Positions 25,941 through 36,100 are shown, counted from the stretch's first letter. The stretch: 55,930 nt of DNA from DAOTVD01 sp034437075 (GCA_034437075.1 DAOTVD010000108.1:1-55930), one strand, 5' to 3'. Translations and numbers: made by a program. The notes: a model not told the origin generated them from the letters alone.

Positions 25941-27479
25941 ATGAATGAAGCTTTGATCGTTTTACCTGTGCTTGTCCCGTTTGTGACGGGTGTCCTGGGA
26001 ATTTTGGCCTGGGGGCGGCCCGCCGTGCAACGCTTTTTCATGCTTGTAGGGATGCTCATCCTGACGGGTGTCGGCGCGACGCTGGTGCATGTGGTCAATA
26101 CGCAGGGCATCCAGGCCGAGCAACTCGGCGACTGGCCCGCGCCCTTTGGTATCACTATTGTGGCGGATTTGTTCAGCGCGCTGATGGTGCTCATCACGGG
26201 CATTATGGGCCTGACCGTGACCGTCTATTCATTTTCGAGCATAGATAGCGCGCGCACGTTTTATGGTTTTTACCCGCTCATGAGCATCATGATTATGGGC
26301 GTGTGCGGGGCGTTCATCACGGGCGATGTGTTCAATATGTATGTTTGGTTTGAAGTCCTTTTGACCAGTTCATTCGTTCTGCTCGTGTTGGGCAGCGAAC
26401 GCCCCCAACTGGCCGGGGCCGTGCAATACATGACCCTGAACCTGATCGGCTCGGCCTTCTTTCTGGAAGCAGCAGGCTTGCTCTATGCCACGGCGGGCAC
26501 CCTGAACATGGCCGATTTGGCCGTGCATCTGGCCGAGGTGGAAGAAGACGGCGTCGTGACGGCCATTGGCCTGATGTTGATGGTTGCGTTTGGCATTAAG
26601 GCGGCGATCTTTCCGCTGTTTTTCTGGTTGCCCGTCTCATACCATACGCCGCCTGTGTCGGTGTCGGCTATCTTCGCGGCTCTGCTGACCAAGGTCGGCG
26701 TCTATGCGTTGATCCGCATATTTACGTTGCTGTTTGTGCAAGACATCGACTTCACGCACGGCATCCTCATGCTGCTGGGCGGCCTGACGATGGTGACGGG
26801 TGTTTTCGGCGCCATGGCCCAATACGATTTTCGGCGCTTGTTGTCCTTCCACATCATTAGCCAAATCGGTTACATGATTATGGGTTTGGCTCTCATGACG
26901 CCGCTGGCCCTGGGCGGGGCGATTTACTACGTGTTGCATAACATCCTGGCCAAAACGAATCTGTTTTTGGTCAGCGGGGTGGTGCATCGCCTGCGCGGCA
27001 CCTACGACTTGCACGACCTGGGCGGCTTGTATCGCGCCTATCCGTTGTTGGGCGTCCTCTTTCTGATTCCCGCGCTCAGCCTGGCCGGGATTCCGCCGCT
27101 CTCGGGCTTTTGGGCCAAATTTATGTTGGTGCGCGGCGGGCTAGAAGCCGAGGAATATCTCATCACGGCGGCGGCGCTCTTTACGGGCGTCTGGACGCTG
27201 TACTCCATGATGAAAATCTGGTCGGAGGCGTTTTTGAAAGAGGCCCATCATCATGATGATGACGGCCCCGAATCTGATGACGGCCACGGTGATGTATCCC
27301 CCTCTCCCCCTTTATGGACGGGTGAAACCTGGTTGATGCTCGGCCCGGTGATTATCTTGGCAGGGCTGACGGTGTTTATGGGCGTGGCGATTGAACCCAT
27401 TTTCGAGATCACGCATAAGGCCGCCGAGCAATTGCTCGACCCCAGCGGCTATATCGAAGCCGTGCTAGGAGAAGGATAA
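25941..27479 (+). CDS. mrpD: Mrp Na+/H+ antiporter subunit D (NuoM/N-like)
   Basis: A 512-residue proton-channel-type subunit with ~14 membrane helices. Recognisable parts are MYVWFEVLLTSSFVLLVLGS (conserved glutamate in WFE), the FGIKAAIFPLFFWLPVSYHT lysine helix, LLTKVGVYALIR, and LLSFHIISQIGYMIMG. Near the C-terminus a hydrophilic loop (about 432-455) is unusually rich in His and Asp (KEAHHHDDDGPESDDGHGD), just before the last helices; this is not a constant family feature and may be a local metal- or pH-sensitive insertion. It starts three bases after mrpC. Confidence 0.95.
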   Translation: MNEALIVLPVLVPFVTGVLGILAWGRPAVQRFFMLVGMLILTGVGATLVHVVNTQGIQAEQLGDWPAPFGITIVADLFSALMVLITGIMGLTVTVYSFSSIDSARTFYGFYPLMSIMIMGVCGAFITGDVFNMYVWFEVLLTSSFVLLVLGSERPQLAGAVQYMTLNLIGSAFFLEAAGLLYATAGTLNMADLAVHLAEVEEDGVVTAIGLMLMVAFGIKAAIFPLFFWLPVSYHTPPVSVSAIFAALLTKVGVYALIRIFTLLFVQDIDFTHGILMLLGGLTMVTGVFGAMAQYDFRRLLSFHIISQIGYMIMGLALMTPLALGGAIYYVLHNILAKTNLFLVSGVVHRLRGTYDLHDLGGLYRAYPLLGVLFLIPALSLAGIPPLSGFWAKFMLVRGGLEAEEYLITAAALFTGVWTLYSMMKIWSEAFLKEAHHHDDDGPESDDGHGDVSPSPPLWTGETWLMLGPVIILAGLTVFMGVAIEPIFEITHKAAEQLLDPSGYIEAVLGEG

Positions 27480-27483
27480 GCCC

Positions 27484-27957
27484 ATGGGACTATTTCTGCT
27501 CAATATCTTGTTGGCGATTGCCTGGGTTGCGCTGACGGGGAGCTTCACGGGCGTGAACTTCGTGCTGGGGGCGGTGTTGGCTTACGCGCTCTTGCTCATG
27601 TTTCGCGACCAGTTCCAAGACCCGCGCTATTTCAACAAGGTCTGGCAACTGATTTATTTCATCGTCTATTTTATCTGGCAACTGACCCTGGCCAATCTGC
27701 GCGTCTCGTGGGAGGTGCTAACCCCCGGCTGGCGCATGGAACCGGGCATTGTGGGTATTCCATTGGATTTAGAAACCGAATTGGAAATTACCATTTTAGC
27801 CAATCTCATCACGCTGACGCCGGGCACGCTCTCCCTAGATGTTTCGTCCGATGGGCGCACGCTGTACGTGCATAGTATGTATGTACATGACGTGGATGAA
27901 TTTCGCGCGTCTATCAAAAACGGTTTCGAAAAGCGCGTGCGGGAGTTAATGGCATGA
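27484..27957 (+). CDS. mrpE: Mrp Na+/H+ antiporter subunit E
   Basis: A 157-residue MnhE-family protein, the usual length. Two N-terminal membrane helices are followed by the family's soluble domain. It contains the MrpE signature ANLITLTPGTLSLDVSSDGR and the adjacent LYVHSMYV segment. It overlaps the mrpF start by four bases (ATGA), so co-translation is likely. MrpE is needed for full antiporter activity in studied systems. Confidence 0.95.
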   Translation: MGLFLLNILLAIAWVALTGSFTGVNFVLGAVLAYALLLMFRDQFQDPRYFNKVWQLIYFIVYFIWQLTLANLRVSWEVLTPGWRMEPGIVGIPLDLETELEITILANLITLTPGTLSLDVSSDGRTLYVHSMYVHDVDEFRASIKNGFEKRVRELMA

Positions 27958-28226
27958 CCCTCCAAGACCCCGTTATGCTGGCCCTCTTTAGCTTGATCAT
28001 CATCTCGGTCGTGGCCGCCTTCGGGCGCCTGATGGTTGGCCCCAGCGTCCCGGATCGTGTGGTGGCCGTAGACCTCATCGCGACCAAAACCATCGGCATC
28101 ATCACCTTTATGAGCATCGTCACGGATGAGCCCGCGTTGTTGAACGTCGCTGCTGTGATCGCCTTGACGGCTTTCTTGAGCACCATCGCACTGGCCTATT
28201 ACATCGAACAACGGCGTTGGCGATAA
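27954..28226 (+). CDS. mrpF: Mrp Na+/H+ antiporter subunit F
   Basis: A 90-residue protein with three membrane helices. It has the MrpF hallmark GRLMVGPSVPDRVVAVDLI (PDRVVAxD) between helices one and two, then TKTIGIITFMSIV. Length matches the family. The start overlaps the mrpE stop. About 40 bases separate it from mrpG, the widest gap in the operon. Confidence 0.95.
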   Translation: MTLQDPVMLALFSLIIISVVAAFGRLMVGPSVPDRVVAVDLIATKTIGIITFMSIVTDEPALLNVAAVIALTAFLSTIALAYYIEQRRWR

Positions 28227-28269
28227 ATTGCGATAACTTGTGATATATTAACGACGAAAGGCTTTGATA

Positions 28270-28695
28270 ATGGATGATTTAACGCTTCGCGAAGGTCTGA
28301 CCCTGGTTTTTATGTTGATCGGCACGAGCTTTATCGTGATTTCCGCGATTGGCATTATCCGCATGCCGGATTTATTCTTGCGCATGTCTATGACCACCAA
28401 AAGTTCAACCCTGGGGGTGGGCTCCATGATGGTCGCAGCAGCGATCTTCTTTGGCAGCGATGCCGCCAGCGTGCAAGCCGTGGCCATTATCCTCTTTTTG
28501 TTGCTCACCGCGCCGATTTCCGCGCATCTCATCGCCCGCGCGGGTTATGGGGCTAAAGACGTCCATGCCTGGGAACGCACGCGCATCGACGACCTGAGCG
28601 AGCGTTACGACGAACTCAATCGCACGCTCAGCGGACATATGCAAAAGCCCTTAAAGCACGAAGAAGACGCTGACCCGCTTGGTGAGCGGCGTTAA
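28270..28695 (+). CDS. mrpG: Mrp Na+/H+ antiporter subunit G
   Basis: A 141-residue MnhG-family protein. I choose ATG 28270, with GAAAGG upstream, over a TTG two codons earlier. Three membrane helices carry the family sequence GIIRMPDLFLRMSMTTKSST and LLTAPISAHLIARAGY. A charged C-terminal tail of ~35 residues (ERYDELNRTLSGHMQKPLKH) extends past the usual end. The gene completes mrpABCDEFG in canonical order. Its stop overlaps the converging pyrE stop by four bases. Confidence 0.94.
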   Translation: MDDLTLREGLTLVFMLIGTSFIVISAIGIIRMPDLFLRMSMTTKSSTLGVGSMMVAAAIFFGSDAASVQAVAIILFLLLTAPISAHLIARAGYGAKDVHAWERTRIDDLSERYDELNRTLSGHMQKPLKHEEDADPLGERR

Positions 28696-29318
28696 TTCGC
28701 TGGCGGCGTCCAGTGATGCGGATCGCGCCACCAATCTTCCACGGCTTGGATGATGGGCCGCGTGATGTCGCTCCGCCAGCGCGCTACTCGCCAAATCGTC
28801 GGGAAGTCCGTCAGCGTATGCAAGTGTACATTCGCCTCAGCGAAGGCGCGCGCGGCCTCGTCAAAGCCATAGCTCGTGATGGCCAGGCAATCGTGCACCT
28901 CGGCCCCGGCCTCGCGCAAGGCCCCTACCCCGGATAAGCTGCTGCCGCCAGTCGTGACCAAATCTTCGACCAACAGAATCGTTCTGCCGCTCACTTTGCC
29001 GCCTTCGATGCGTTGCGCGGTGCCGTGCGCCTTGGTCGCTTTGCGCACAAATAGCGACGGTTGCCCCATGTGATAGCCCAGCGCGGCGCTATGCGGAATG
29101 CCCGCCGCTTCGATCCCCGCGATGGCGTCAAAGGTCAACCCTTCTGCTAGGCTGGCCAAACCCGCGATGACTTGCGCCCAAGCCGCCGGATGAAACGGCA
29201 AACGGCGGTTATCCACATACACGGGCGCGCGGATGCCGGACTTAAACGTGATGGGGTGCTCTGGCGAAAACCCGACCGCGCCAATATCGAGCAAGACTGC
29301 TGCGATTTCCTCACGCAT
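28692..29318 (-). CDS. pyrE: Orotate phosphoribosyltransferase
   Basis: Converts orotate plus PRPP to orotidine monophosphate, the fifth step of UMP synthesis. The 208-residue protein has the PRPP-binding signature LLVEDLVTTGGSS, an N-terminal FKSGIRAPVYVDNR substrate segment and FVRKATKAHGT, matching the flexible catalytic-loop region. I choose ATG 29318, which shares a base with the stop of the upstream gene (TAATG); a GTG 12 bases earlier is the alternative. Coupling to a secreted phospholipase-D-like gene is odd. carA and carB lie elsewhere in the window on the same strand. Confidence 0.94.
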   Translation of the reverse strand: MREEIAAVLLDIGAVGFSPEHPITFKSGIRAPVYVDNRRLPFHPAAWAQVIAGLASLAEGLTFDAIAGIEAAGIPHSAALGYHMGQPSLFVRKATKAHGTAQRIEGGKVSGRTILLVEDLVTTGGSSLSGVGALREAGAEVHDCLAITSYGFDEAARAFAEANVHLHTLTDFPTIWRVARWRSDITRPIIQAVEDWWRDPHHWTPPAN

Positions 29319-30799
29319 TAGCCGGGGCACCGGAAATCATCGGCGGGGATGTCGCGTCCGTTCTGGTAGACTTGCGCGAACTCGTCCAAAAAGCGCGCGG
29401 CGATGGCCTCGTCGTAGATCACCAGCATATTCTCGTTGTTGCGGTCGCGGGCGCTGGCGCTGAAATTGAACGATCCTAGCACGACGATTTCATCATCAAT
29501 AATGAAGACTTTATGATGCATCGTGTTGGGGTTGCCATCCTGGCGCATATCCGCGCCCGCGCAGGCCAAGGGCAACATCTGGCCTTGCAGACTGCCGCGT
29601 ACTTCGAACACCCCTTGCACGCTGATTCCGTCGTTCAAGCGCGCGATTATCGCATCCCCGACGTCGTCCAGCGTGAAGCTAAACGCCATTATGCGAATGT
29701 TTTGGTCGGCTTCGCCCATCAGGCTAATCAGCCGGGTTTCGATGACGCGGCCATCTTCCGGCGAAAAATACGTTTCGACCCGCGTGCCGTTGATGGTGAC
29801 CTCGCGATTGGGCACCGGGCGCGTATCGCCGCGCCGCGTGAAAGACTCATCCAGGAACATTTCGTTGAATTCGTTCTGGAAGTTGGCGGCTAATTGCGGC
29901 GAGCGCATATACATCGCGTGATTGTTGTTGTTGTAGATGCCGTTGCGCGTGATGTTCATCGACCCCATCCAGATATTGATGCGGTCGAAGATGAAAAACT
30001 TGTGGTGCATCAGCGCGCTACGTTCATCGCTACGCACCTGCGCGCCCGCGTTGATGAGTTCGCGTACGGTGGAATCCGGGTCTTCGAACGCGGCTTCATC
30101 ATCCACCATCAGGCGCACGGTCACCCCGCGATTGAGCGCGCGCACGAGCGCGGCGGTGGTCTGTGGCGCGTTGAGTTCGTACAATGCCGCGTCGATGGTG
30201 CTCGCCGTGTTATCAATCGCGAAGATGAGCGCTTCTTCAATGAACGCGCCTTGATGATCGGCTTCGTTCTGGCTGTTGATGGGGTCGGTAAAATACAGCC
30301 GATACCAATCTGCTGAGGAGGGCGGTTCATCTGCGCGCGCGACTTCCTCGGCCTGGGCGGCTTCCAAGCGCCCGATTTCGTTGGTGGCAGCGGTGGCCAG
30401 GTCGCCTAAACGCTGGTTAATCTCCCTGAGGCGCGCTTCATAAACTGCCTGGTTGGCCGGGTCGGCGTAGATGGCCAGGAACATCCCGACTTGCTCTTGC
30501 CCGGCGGTGATCCATTGTGTGATGTAGCTATGCAGCACACGCGCACAGACGGGCACCTGGGGCGCGTCTTCATACTGCTGGCGTATATCCGCCACGCGCA
30601 TATATGACTCGGCAGCTTGGACCGCGCTATTGCGTGCCGCGCCGACCGCCGTTTGCACATCGGCGACATCTTCCAGCATGGCGTCAATATAGGCGGAGGC
30701 ATCGCAAGAGGGGTCTTGCTGGGCTGTGGCGATGGGCGTTGGTAGGGCCAAAACGCCTAAAATAATAATCAGAAACACGAAAAACGCGGCTCGGCGCAT
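29318..30799 (-). CDS. Secreted phospholipase-D-family protein with two HKD motifs
   Basis: A 493-residue protein with a signal peptide (FFVFLIIILGVLALPTPIATA). A helical N-terminal region (about 30-190) contains two cysteines that could pair. The C-terminal part has two PLD half-sites. The first is MHHKFFIFDRINIWMGSMNI and the second MHHKVFIIDDEIVVLGSFNF; both have HxK and the following D and GS(M/F)N. Known family members include phospholipases, the Nuc endonuclease and phosphatidyl transferases; Nuc-like use on DNA or lipid outside the cell cannot be resolved. GAAAGGA lies before the ATG. Its TAA overlaps the pyrE ATG. Confidence 0.9.
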   Translation of the reverse strand: MRRAAFFVFLIIILGVLALPTPIATAQQDPSCDASAYIDAMLEDVADVQTAVGAARNSAVQAAESYMRVADIRQQYEDAPQVPVCARVLHSYITQWITAGQEQVGMFLAIYADPANQAVYEARLREINQRLGDLATAATNEIGRLEAAQAEEVARADEPPSSADWYRLYFTDPINSQNEADHQGAFIEEALIFAIDNTASTIDAALYELNAPQTTAALVRALNRGVTVRLMVDDEAAFEDPDSTVRELINAGAQVRSDERSALMHHKFFIFDRINIWMGSMNITRNGIYNNNNHAMYMRSPQLAANFQNEFNEMFLDESFTRRGDTRPVPNREVTINGTRVETYFSPEDGRVIETRLISLMGEADQNIRIMAFSFTLDDVGDAIIARLNDGISVQGVFEVRGSLQGQMLPLACAGADMRQDGNPNTMHHKVFIIDDEIVVLGSFNFSASARDRNNENMLVIYDEAIAARFLDEFAQVYQNGRDIPADDFRCPG

Positions 30800-30909
30800 C
30801 CTGATGATCCTTTCTTGTGGCCTATCGCTACCATGTTAGCCGAGCTTGCGCTAAAACGAAAGCAGATGACACGCGCTTTATCGTTGGCCGGAGTGAAGGA
30901 TAACCCATC

Positions 30910-31431
30910 ATGCCGACGCATTATCAGACGCTGGGCGTTCCCGAAAATGCTGACCATCTGACGATTCGCCGCGCCTACCGGCACCTAATGCGCAAAACCC
31001 ACCCGGACTTCATCGCGGGTGAACGGGCCAGGCTACTGGCGGCAGGCGACACGGTCGGCTTAGCCCAGCTTGACGAGGAAAAAGCCCGCGCCCAAGCCCA
31101 GGCGCTAAACGCAGCCTATGCCGTGCTCAGCGACCCGGCCAAACGCCGCGCCTACGATACCAAATTAGCCGCGCGACGGCGCCAAGCGCCGCGCCGCACC
31201 GCCTCATCCGGCGGGCCAAAACGCCCCGTGCAGCGCCCCGCCACCCCCTACCGGACGATTTATCGCGCGCCAGATTACACCGCCGAACCGAAACGACCCC
31301 ACAGCCAGCCACCCCCCAATGCCACCACCGACTTTGATGCGGAAACGCGCTTATTGCTCTATGGCTTTTTGGTGGGGTTTTTCATGATGGCCTTGTTAAT
31401 GTTCGTCGCTCTCGCGAGTGTGTCGGGCTAA
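30910..31431 (+). CDS. J-domain (DnaJ-like) protein with C-terminal membrane anchor
   Basis: A 173-residue protein. The N-terminal J domain (about 4-78) has the HPD tripeptide (RKTHPDF) needed to stimulate DnaK ATPase and the ALNAAYAVLSDPAKRRAYD helix. A basic Pro/Arg-rich middle leads to one C-terminal membrane helix (LLLYGFLVGFFMMALLMFVALA). There are no zinc-finger or substrate-binding domains, so it is a specialised co-chaperone rather than DnaJ itself, presumably recruiting Hsp70 to the membrane. GAAGGA precedes the start. It lies 63 bases before a protease gene, which suggests a shared protein-quality role. Confidence 0.9.
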   Translation: MPTHYQTLGVPENADHLTIRRAYRHLMRKTHPDFIAGERARLLAAGDTVGLAQLDEEKARAQAQALNAAYAVLSDPAKRRAYDTKLAARRRQAPRRTASSGGPKRPVQRPATPYRTIYRAPDYTAEPKRPHSQPPPNATTDFDAETRLLLYGFLVGFFMMALLMFVALASVSG

Positions 31432-31444
31432 GTTGGTTTAGCCC
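31425..31444. terminator. Hairpin overlapping the J-domain gene stop
   Basis: GGGCTAA and TTAGCCC form a seven-base stem with a six-base loop across the stop codon. It lacks a T-run on the + strand, so it may be a weak terminator or an mRNA-stabilising structure. Confidence 0.25.
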
Positions 31445-31494
31445 AAAAGGACTATACTGGGCATGACGCATAGTTAACGAAAGGGTTATCCGTT

Positions 31495-32643
31495 ATGCCG
31501 CGTATGTCATTCAAATGGATGGGGTTACTCTTGTTGAATGTAGGGCTGATTGTCGGCTTTATGTTGGGCACAGCCTGGCAACCTAGCACCGCGCAGGAAC
31601 TCCCCACGGCCACGCCGCACACGCAACCGCTCGCATTAGAACCGGATGTGGTCAGTATGGCGGAGGCCGAAGAACAACTCGTCACGCAGATTTATGAGCA
31701 AATTAGCCCTTCGGTGGTGCACATTACCTCCGTGACCGAAGTGTTCGACTTCTTTCGGGGGACGGTCCCGCGTGAGGGCACCGGCTCCGGTTTTGTGTAC
31801 GATACGCAAGGCCATATCATCACAAATAATCATGTGATTTCCGATGCGCAGGATATTTCTATCCTGTTGGCCGATGGGACGACCTTGCCCGCGCAAGTTG
31901 TCGGCGGGGATAGTTATTACGATGTGGCCGTGTTGCGCGTCGATCCGGCGCGCCTAAACGCCCCCCCTGCCCCGCTCGCGACGGCCCAACCCTTGCGCGT
32001 GGGGCAACGGGTGCTGGCCATTGGCAATCCTTTCGGGCTGGATCGCACGCTGACCACGGGCGTCATTAGCGCGCTTAACCGCACGATTCAGGGCGAAAGC
32101 GGTCTGGTGGTCGGCAACGTCATCCAAACAGACGCGGCCATTAATCCGGGCAATTCCGGCGGCCCCCTGCTAGACTCGCGCGGGCGGGTGATCGGCATCA
32201 ACACGGCCATTACGACCCCCAGCGGTGGCTCGGTGGGGATCGGCTTCGCGGTACCGATTGACGTCGCCGCGCGCGTGGTGCCCGTGCTTATTTCCCAGGG
32301 GCGCTTTTTCCACCCCTCGCTGAATATCGAAGTTCGCGAACTGGGCTTCGAGATCAGCCCCGGTGATATGGGTGTGCAAAATGGCTTGTTGATTGTGAAC
32401 GTCATGCCGGGCGGCAGTGCTGCGCAGGCGGGCTTGCAACCCGCGCGTGTGGAAGGCGGATTCTTCCAACGCTATTACGTGGGCGGGGATGTTATCACGG
32501 CCATAAATGGCGTGCCCATGTTCACCCGCGATGCCATGGTGCTCTACCTGGAAGAAAATCTGCGCCCTGGCGACCCCGCGACCGTGACGATTGCCCGCGA
32601 GGGCCAAACCTTGGACATACCCGTGACGATAGGCCAGCGTTAG
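31495..32643 (+). CDS. htrA: HtrA/DegP-type serine protease with PDZ domain
   Basis: A 382-residue envelope protease. The N-terminal hydrophobic segment (about 8-24, LLLLNVGLIVGFMLGTAW) is a signal anchor or signal peptide. The trypsin-like domain has the catalytic triad His113 (ITNNHVISDA), Asp143 (YYDVAVLRVD) and Ser221 (NPGNSGGPLL). One PDZ domain follows (about 275-375, GLLIVNVMPGGSAAQAGLQ and GGDVITAINGVPM). Members degrade or refold damaged envelope proteins. It is preceded by the J-domain gene on the same strand. Confidence 0.95.
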   Translation: MPRMSFKWMGLLLLNVGLIVGFMLGTAWQPSTAQELPTATPHTQPLALEPDVVSMAEAEEQLVTQIYEQISPSVVHITSVTEVFDFFRGTVPREGTGSGFVYDTQGHIITNNHVISDAQDISILLADGTTLPAQVVGGDSYYDVAVLRVDPARLNAPPAPLATAQPLRVGQRVLAIGNPFGLDRTLTTGVISALNRTIQGESGLVVGNVIQTDAAINPGNSGGPLLDSRGRVIGINTAITTPSGGSVGIGFAVPIDVAARVVPVLISQGRFFHPSLNIEVRELGFEISPGDMGVQNGLLIVNVMPGGSAAQAGLQPARVEGGFFQRYYVGGDVITAINGVPMFTRDAMVLYLEENLRPGDPATVTIAREGQTLDIPVTIGQR

Positions 32644-32700
32644 CGAAGGGGAGGGGGCGCGTCTCTTCGCACGTGGCCCTCTCTCCCTGTATACTGTTTT
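32644..32700 (+). terminator. Possible intrinsic terminator after htrA
   Basis: A G-rich arm (GGGGAGGGGGC, about 32648-32658) can pair imperfectly with a C-rich arm (GGCCCTCTCTCCC). Shortly after comes TGTTTTT near 32695-32701. The pairing is imperfect, so this is tentative. Confidence 0.35.
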
Positions 32701-32751
32701 TAGACGGACTGTTATTTCATACTGTATCGGATATGACAAAGGATATATTGT

Positions 32752-33174
32752 ATGTTGCTACGCTGGTTACGCCGCTTGATCTCTGGCCCATCGCAAGAAA
32801 ATGTCAAGAATTTTGACGAAGAAACCGCCAGCTTGCGGAATAAGCAATTCCGTCATCAGGGCCAACGCTCCATCGAAACGGATAAAATCGTCGGCAGTGT
32901 GGGCCGTGCACATGAATTAGATAATCGCTTTCGTTACCGTAAGCGCGACGATACCGCGCGTTATCACTTCATCAGCGATGCCGCGCGTGAAGGCCGCCCC
33001 ACCGAGCCCATTAAGGTCGTGCGCGTTAAGCGTGACCGTGCGTCCAGCGAATATTATGTGATCGACGGTCATCATCGCGTGGCCCAGGCCAAACGCCAAA
33101 AATACGAGAACATGAACGCCGATATCACCGACCTGATTGCCGAGGAGGACGACACGACCCAGGATGCTGAATAG
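32752..33174 (+). CDS. ParB/sulfiredoxin-like domain protein
   Basis: A 140-residue protein. Its C-terminal two thirds match the ParB N-terminal / sulfiredoxin-like fold: EPIKVVRVKRD, then YYVIDGHHRVAQAKRQ with the GHHR nucleotide-binding box. There is no helix-turn-helix or dimer domain, so it is not a chromosome-segregation ParB. Standalone proteins with this domain include nucleases, CTPases and small-molecule kinases. Its last 11 bases overlap the start of the kinase-phosphoesterase gene, so the two are probably expressed together. The activity is unknown. Confidence 0.82.
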   Translation: MLLRWLRRLISGPSQENVKNFDEETASLRNKQFRHQGQRSIETDKIVGSVGRAHELDNRFRYRKRDDTARYHFISDAAREGRPTEPIKVVRVKRDRASSEYYVIDGHHRVAQAKRQKYENMNADITDLIAEEDDTTQDAE

Positions 33175-36100
33175 ATTTGGGTTCGGGCGCCGCTCGGACC
33201 GCTTCCCCAAGGTGAATACCCGTTTCGCGGATCGCTACGACCTGCTAGAACATCTCGGCTCTGGCGGGGATAGCATGGTCTTCAGCGCGCGCGACACCCG
33301 CCTGGATCGCAAGGTCGCGCTTAAAATCCTCTCGCCCGATAGCATCGACAAACACAATATCGAACGCTTCCGCCGCGAAGCGCTCAGCGTCGCGCGTCTG
33401 ACGCATCCCGGCATTGTCACCATTTACGACTTTGATGAGCACGACGGTACGCCCTATCTGGTGCTCGAACTGGCGGATGGCACCGACCTCTGGCGCCTGG
33501 TGTACGAGCAACAAGCCGAGCTTTCGCTTCAGGATGCGTTACATATTTGCATGAACATCCTCGAAGCGCTGGATTACGCCCACGAAAACGGCGTCGCGCA
33601 CCGCGATTTGAAGCCCGAAAACGTCATCGTTGCGGATGACGCCTATCATACCAAGGTCACAGATTTTGGCCTGGCGCATATTCGCGGCCAGGCGCGCATC
33701 ACCCAGGATGGCTTCGTCGTCGGCTCGGCCTATTATATAGCGCCGGAAGTGGCCAACGGCGCGGCCAGCGATTATCGGGTTGATCTCTACGCGCTGGGTG
33801 TCATCTTATACGAACTGGTGGCCGGGCGTTTGCCGTTTTATAGCGAAAATCCGCTGGCGGTCATCGCCCAACATGCCAATCAGCCCCCTCCACCCCCCAC
33901 GAATTACGCGCCAGATATCCCCGTAGCGCTGGAACATATCATCTTGCGCTTGCTGGCCAAGTCGCCCGCCGAGCGCTATTCGTCCGCGCGAGAGGTGCAC
34001 GCGGCCTTGGCGGGTATCCTGGCGAATGCGCCTACGGATACCCAAGATAGCCCGCAAAGCTTGCAAGATCGTATTTCGCACTTGCCCCTGATGGGCCGCG
34101 ATGCCGAATGGGCGCGCCTGAGTGAGTGCTGGGCGCAGGTGCAAATGGGCGCCATCGAAGCGCATCCCGTGGTGATGTTGGGCGGCGAAGCCGGCAGTGG
34201 CAAAAGCCAATTGGTGCAACGCTTGGTCACCGAAGCACGGCATTCGGGCGCGCTGGCGCTGGTAGGGCAAGCAGGCCAACAAGCCGAAGCCCTACCCTAC
34301 CAACCGATTATCGAGATGTTGCGGATGTTCCTGCGCGCTGCTGCGCCGGAAATCTCGCCCGCTGCCGCCGCCGACCTGGCCAAGCTGGTGCCCGAAATCG
34401 CGGAAGAATACACTCTGGACCGCTTGCCCGCGCTTTCTCCTGAGGCCGAGCGCTTGCGCCTGTTCGAACATATCACCGGCGTGTTGCTGCACAATACCTA
34501 TAGCCAGCCGCTTTTGTTGGTGGTCGAAGATTTACATATTGCTGATCCATCGAGCGTTTCGCTGCTGAATTATCTGGTGCGGCATTTGGATGGCGCGCCC
34601 GTGATGCTAGTCGGTACCTATCGCCCGCTAGAACTGGATCATCGTCACCCGCTGGACGCGACCTTGCAAGAATGGATTAGCCGGGGCTTGGCCGAGCGCA
34701 TCATCGTCCGTCGCTTAGATCGCAAAGACGTGGCTGCTATGGTCGCGCGCGTCTTTAGCGGTGGCGTGGATGATGCGCTGACCGATGTCCTTTACGATAA
34801 AGCGCAGGGCAATTTCTTTTTCACGCGCGAATTACTGAAATCGCTGGTGGTGGATGGCCACGTCGCTTGGGATGATGCGGGGCAACGCTGGCGCGTCAGT
34901 AACCTGGAAAATGTCGCTTTGCCCAGTAGCATTCGCTCGATTATCGGCAATAAGCTCACCACATTGGGCCCCACCGCGCGAAGTATGCTCAATCTGGCGG
35001 CGTTGTTGGGCACCGAATTTCGTCTAGGCGACCTGGTGCGCGTCGTAGACGCTGATGAAGATGCCCAGGATGCCGCCCTGGATGAGTTGATCGACGCGCG
35101 TTTGATTGCCGAAAAGGCTGACCCGCGCGGCGAACGCTACGTGTTCAAGAATCAGGCCATCCGCCAAACAGTGATCGAGAGCCTACCCCATCGCCAAAAG
35201 TCGCGTTTGCATCTGCGCCTAGCCAAAGCGCTGGAAGTGCGCCACGCCCAAGACCCCAAAGGCTATATCGAAACCATCGCGCGGCATTATAGCCTGGGGG
35301 CGCGCACGGATGAAGACATTCGGAAGGCCATTGATTATCTAGCAGAGGCCGCCCAACGCGCCTCGGATGTGTTCGCGCTGCGCAATGCGCTGGAACTGTA
35401 TAACATCGCGCTCGATCTCTCGCAGGATGATGTGAGCGCAGGTCGCGCCGAGCGCATCACGGATTTGCGCGAGCGGCGCGGGCTGGTCTACGTGCAAATG
35501 GGCGACTTTGCCGCCGCCGCCCAAGACCTGAACGCAGTGCTCGAAACGCCCCATATTCTGAACGACCCCGCGCATCGGCGCGTTATTTTGCAAAATCTAG
35601 GCCAGGCGTATCGCCGCGCCGAGCAATTTGATGATGCAACCCGCATCCTGACTGCCGCCGTAGACCTGACGCGCGACATGGGCGATGATGCCCTCGTCGC
35701 GGATGCGCTCTACTTCCTGGGTGCTACTTACTGGACGGCGGGCGACATTCAGCAAGCGCTCATTCACCAGGAAGAAGCCTATGCTATTGTGCAAAATCTG
35801 GGGACAGAAGACGCGGTCGCCATGCGCGTTTATCATGGTCTGGCAGAGTGCTATCAGCGCTCGGTGGATTACCCGCGCATGTATGACTTTGCCGAACGCT
35901 CGTTGCGCATCGCGCGTGAACTGGGCGACCTGGAATACCAGGCCGAGAATCTGACTATCCTGGCTACGGCGGAAAATGACCGGGGAGATTATGAGCGCGC
36001 GCAGGCCATCCACGAGGATAATATACGCAATTGTCGCGCGGCGGGCTTGCGTTTTCATCTGACGGCGGCCCTGGCCGGGTATGGTCTGGCGCAGGCGGCC

